Assembly (NCBI GenBank): GCA_964542765.1
Contig: CAZIVO010000040.1
Location: 1-26,514 of the forward strand
Source of the DNA: CAZIVO01 sp964542765
GTDB lineage: Bacteria > Planctomycetota > UBA1135 > UBA2386
Length of the DNA: 26,514 bases
Reading direction: 5' to 3'
This document shows, piece after piece, positions 25,148 to 26,514 of the stretch (positions are counted from its first letter, which is position 1; the number at the start of each line of letters is the position of its first letter). The position numbers were made by a program, and so were the translations under genes. The notes under the pieces are model-generated. The model saw nothing but the letters and a program-made list of their open reading frames with translations. It was not told where the DNA came from and searched no databases.

Positions 25148-25891
25148 TCATTCTCCTGGGGGTGGAAGTGTCGGGTGGTTCTTGGGTGCCCTGGCCTTAC
25201 GGATCCGCAAGTTCAGTAGCTCAACAAGGATCGAGAAGGCCATTGCGAAGTAGATGTAGCCCTTGGGGATATGCAACTCTAGGCCTTCTCCTATAAGAGC
25301 GATGCCGATCAGAACCAGGAAGCTCAGGGCCAGGATCTTGAAGGCCGGGTGTTGTTCGACAAAGCGACAGATCGCATTGACGAAGATCATCATCGCCAGC
25401 ACCGAGATGACGATCGCGATGACCATGACAGCCAGGTGATCGGCCATACCGACGGCCGTGATGACGGAGTCGAGTGAGAAGACCATGTCCAGGATCGCGA
25501 TCTGAGTCAGGACGCTGAAGAAGCTGGCAGCACCGGCATGGCCTTTGGCTCGGGAATGGTCGTCGAGCTGGTGATGGATCTCAAGGGTGCTCTTGGCGAT
25601 CAGAAAGAGGCCGCCACCGATCAGGATGAGATCGCGCCCCGAGATCGCCTGGCCGAGGATGGTGAACCATGGTTTTTCGAGGCTCATGATGACAGAGAGT
25701 GTCATGAGGAGCCCGATCCGCATGAGCATGGCCAGGGCCAGCCCGATCTTGCGCGCCCGATCTTGCTGGGCCACCGGCAGGCGGGCAGTCAGGATGGAGA
25801 TGAAGACGATGTTGTCGATTCCCAGCACGATTTCGAGGCTGGTCAGGGCTGCGAGGGCCATCCAGGCTTCCGGGAGGTAGATCCAGTCCAT
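25148..25891 (-). CDS. TerC-family integral membrane protein
   Basis: This 247-residue protein has about seven membrane helices. It opens with the TerC/YgdQ-type signature PEAWMALAALTSLEIVLGIDNIVFISIL, whose acidic residues inside membrane helices are characteristic, followed by the loop KIGLALAMLMRIGLLMTL. Helix LILIGGGLFLIAKSTLEIHHQL and the second acidic helix ILDMVFSLDSVITAVGMADHLAVM follow. The family has been linked to metal ion (manganese) efflux during secretion and to tellurite resistance operons; a manganese or envelope-metal role is the best guess. It appears to be the first gene of the minus-strand cluster, diverging from the gene at 26322. Confidence 0.93.
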   Translation of the reverse strand: MDWIYLPEAWMALAALTSLEIVLGIDNIVFISILTARLPVAQQDRARKIGLALAMLMRIGLLMTLSVIMSLEKPWFTILGQAISGRDLILIGGGLFLIAKSTLEIHHQLDDHSRAKGHAGAASFFSVLTQIAILDMVFSLDSVITAVGMADHLAVMVIAIVISVLAMMIFVNAICRFVEQHPAFKILALSFLVLIGIALIGEGLELHIPKGYIYFAMAFSILVELLNLRIRKARAPKNHPTLPPPGE

Positions 25892-26321
25892 GGGCTGAGT
25901 TTCAGGTGAAGGATGCCATCAGGTCCAGACTTCTGGGAAACAGTGAACCGCCCATATTCACCAGATCGGGGCCCGGGCGGTTCCGGTGCGAGTCGAGGAT
26001 GGCGTGACGGCCTTCTCGACATCTCTGTCCGGGGAAGAATCGGGACGCGACAGGGCCTTGGAATCCTTGCTGATTGACGTGCTGAGGGGGCTCTCAGGCC
26101 TTGCTGAAGTAACAAAAGTGGACCAAGCCCCTTGGCATAAGCTATTTATGAAGGAATCTTTAGCTTGTTCCGTCCGCTTCCTCGCCGACGTCCGTGAACT
26201 GGGACAAATGGGTTGCACCCGCTTGGTGGACCCCCCGGTCTCGCGTTCGTAGGAAGCTTTGTCAGCGAGCCTCATTCTTGGCGCGCATCATCATCCATCA
26301 CAAGATGACGGGAGTAGTCCG
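25892..26321. other. 430-base divergent intergenic region
   Basis: It separates the TerC gene (minus) from the partial gene at 26322 (plus), so it should hold promoters in both directions. A relatively AT-rich patch lies at about 26108-26170, but I find no convincing -35/-10 or -24/-12 pair. An 88-codon GTG-started frame (25986-26252) and overlapping minus-strand frames lack ribosome binding sites and recognisable features, so I do not call them genes. Confidence 0.5.
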
Positions 26322-26514
26322 TTGAAGAAGACAGCATTGTTTGTAGTGATCGCGACACTTGCGGTCGGTGTTCTGCCCGCTCAAGACGAGAGGAAGAATG
26401 CCAGGGCTGCCCTTGAGGAGATCCGGGCGGCCTTGGAGGCCGGCAAGCTTTCCCCCGAGGAGGCGGAGGCCAAGAAGAATGCCTTGAGAAGCAAGCTTTC
26501 CCCGAAGGGCAAGC
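26322..26514 (+). CDS. start of a small exported helical protein (3' truncated)
   Basis: A TTG start at 26322, seven bases after GGGAG, opens a frame that runs to the window end with no stop (64 codons). Residues 1-21 read as a signal peptide, KKTALFVVIATLAVGVLPAQ, followed by DERKNARAALEEIRAALEAGKLSPEEAEAKKNALR and a repeat of KLSP. The mature part is a charged amphipathic helix. The 'EAGKLSPEEAEAKK' turn-helix recalls short helical-hairpin (SHOCT-like) segments, but too little is present to assign a family. The non-ATG start is supported by ribosome-binding-site spacing and by the immediate signal peptide. Confidence 0.65.
   Translation, partial: MKKTALFVVIATLAVGVLPAQDERKNARAALEEIRAALEAGKLSPEEAEAKKNALRSKLSPKGK

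Noticed and set aside
25986..26252. 88-codon GTG-started frame in the divergent spacer
   Set aside because: No ribosome binding site, signal or motif, and overlapping minus-strand frames of similar length exist; kept as intergenic.

Overview
The window is high-GC bacterial chromosomal DNA, almost certainly from a draft or metagenome assembly because it carries two 100-N scaffold gaps. Housekeeping genes (rpsO, pnp, carA, tsaD) sit among accessory genes: a lipoprotein sulfatase, a myo-inositol oxygenase, an EF-hand esterase and a very large membrane regulator. Wide spacers, a diderm secretion module and sulfatase/inositol genes would suit a Planctomycetota-like diderm, but no phylogenetic marker was compared, so this is inference.

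Layout. 1-2896: the end of an unknown protein, a small lipoprotein and a lipoprotein sulfatase. 3221-6752: rpsO-pnp, where PNPase has a Lys/Arg-rich N-terminal tail and a long RGDRGPSRDR-type repeat tail interrupted by the first gap. 6978-8916: a secreted EF-hand/esterase protein and a small RIO-like kinase. 9132-14789: a 1885-residue transmembrane sigma-54 activator. 14790-15126: a regulatory spacer. 15127-19366: a plus-strand operon of two tandem small OmpH/Skp-like exported proteins, a lipoprotein secretin and a GspK-like protein. 25891 down to 19448 (minus strand): TerC, thioesterase, S41 protease, tsaD, larB, myo-inositol oxygenase and carA, several coupled by ATGA overlaps. 26322-end: the start of a small exported protein.

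The most interesting unit is 9041-19366. One polypeptide joins an exported CBM9-like domain, further extracytoplasmic sensor regions, HAMP, GAF, a degenerate GGDEF-like domain, a sigma-54 AAA+ ATPase with intact GAFTGA, and a non-Fis winged-helix end. Immediately downstream is a textbook -24/-12 promoter (TGGCAC-N5-TTGC, exact GG-N10-GC). A perfect 23-bp inverted repeat lies about 110 bp upstream of it. The repeat contains the octamer ATGGCGAA/TTCGCCAT, which I found in the window only in the two spacers flanking the regulator (one copy overlapping its start codon). This predicts a one-protein pathway that senses something outside the membrane, possibly carbohydrate, and switches on an adjacent secretion-type operon while perhaps controlling itself.

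Both gaps look spurious. Each is flanked by identical contig-end sequence (25 and 14 nt), and collapsing the duplicates restores the expected reading frame (pnp) and an ungapped match to the neighbouring paralogue (15570 gene).
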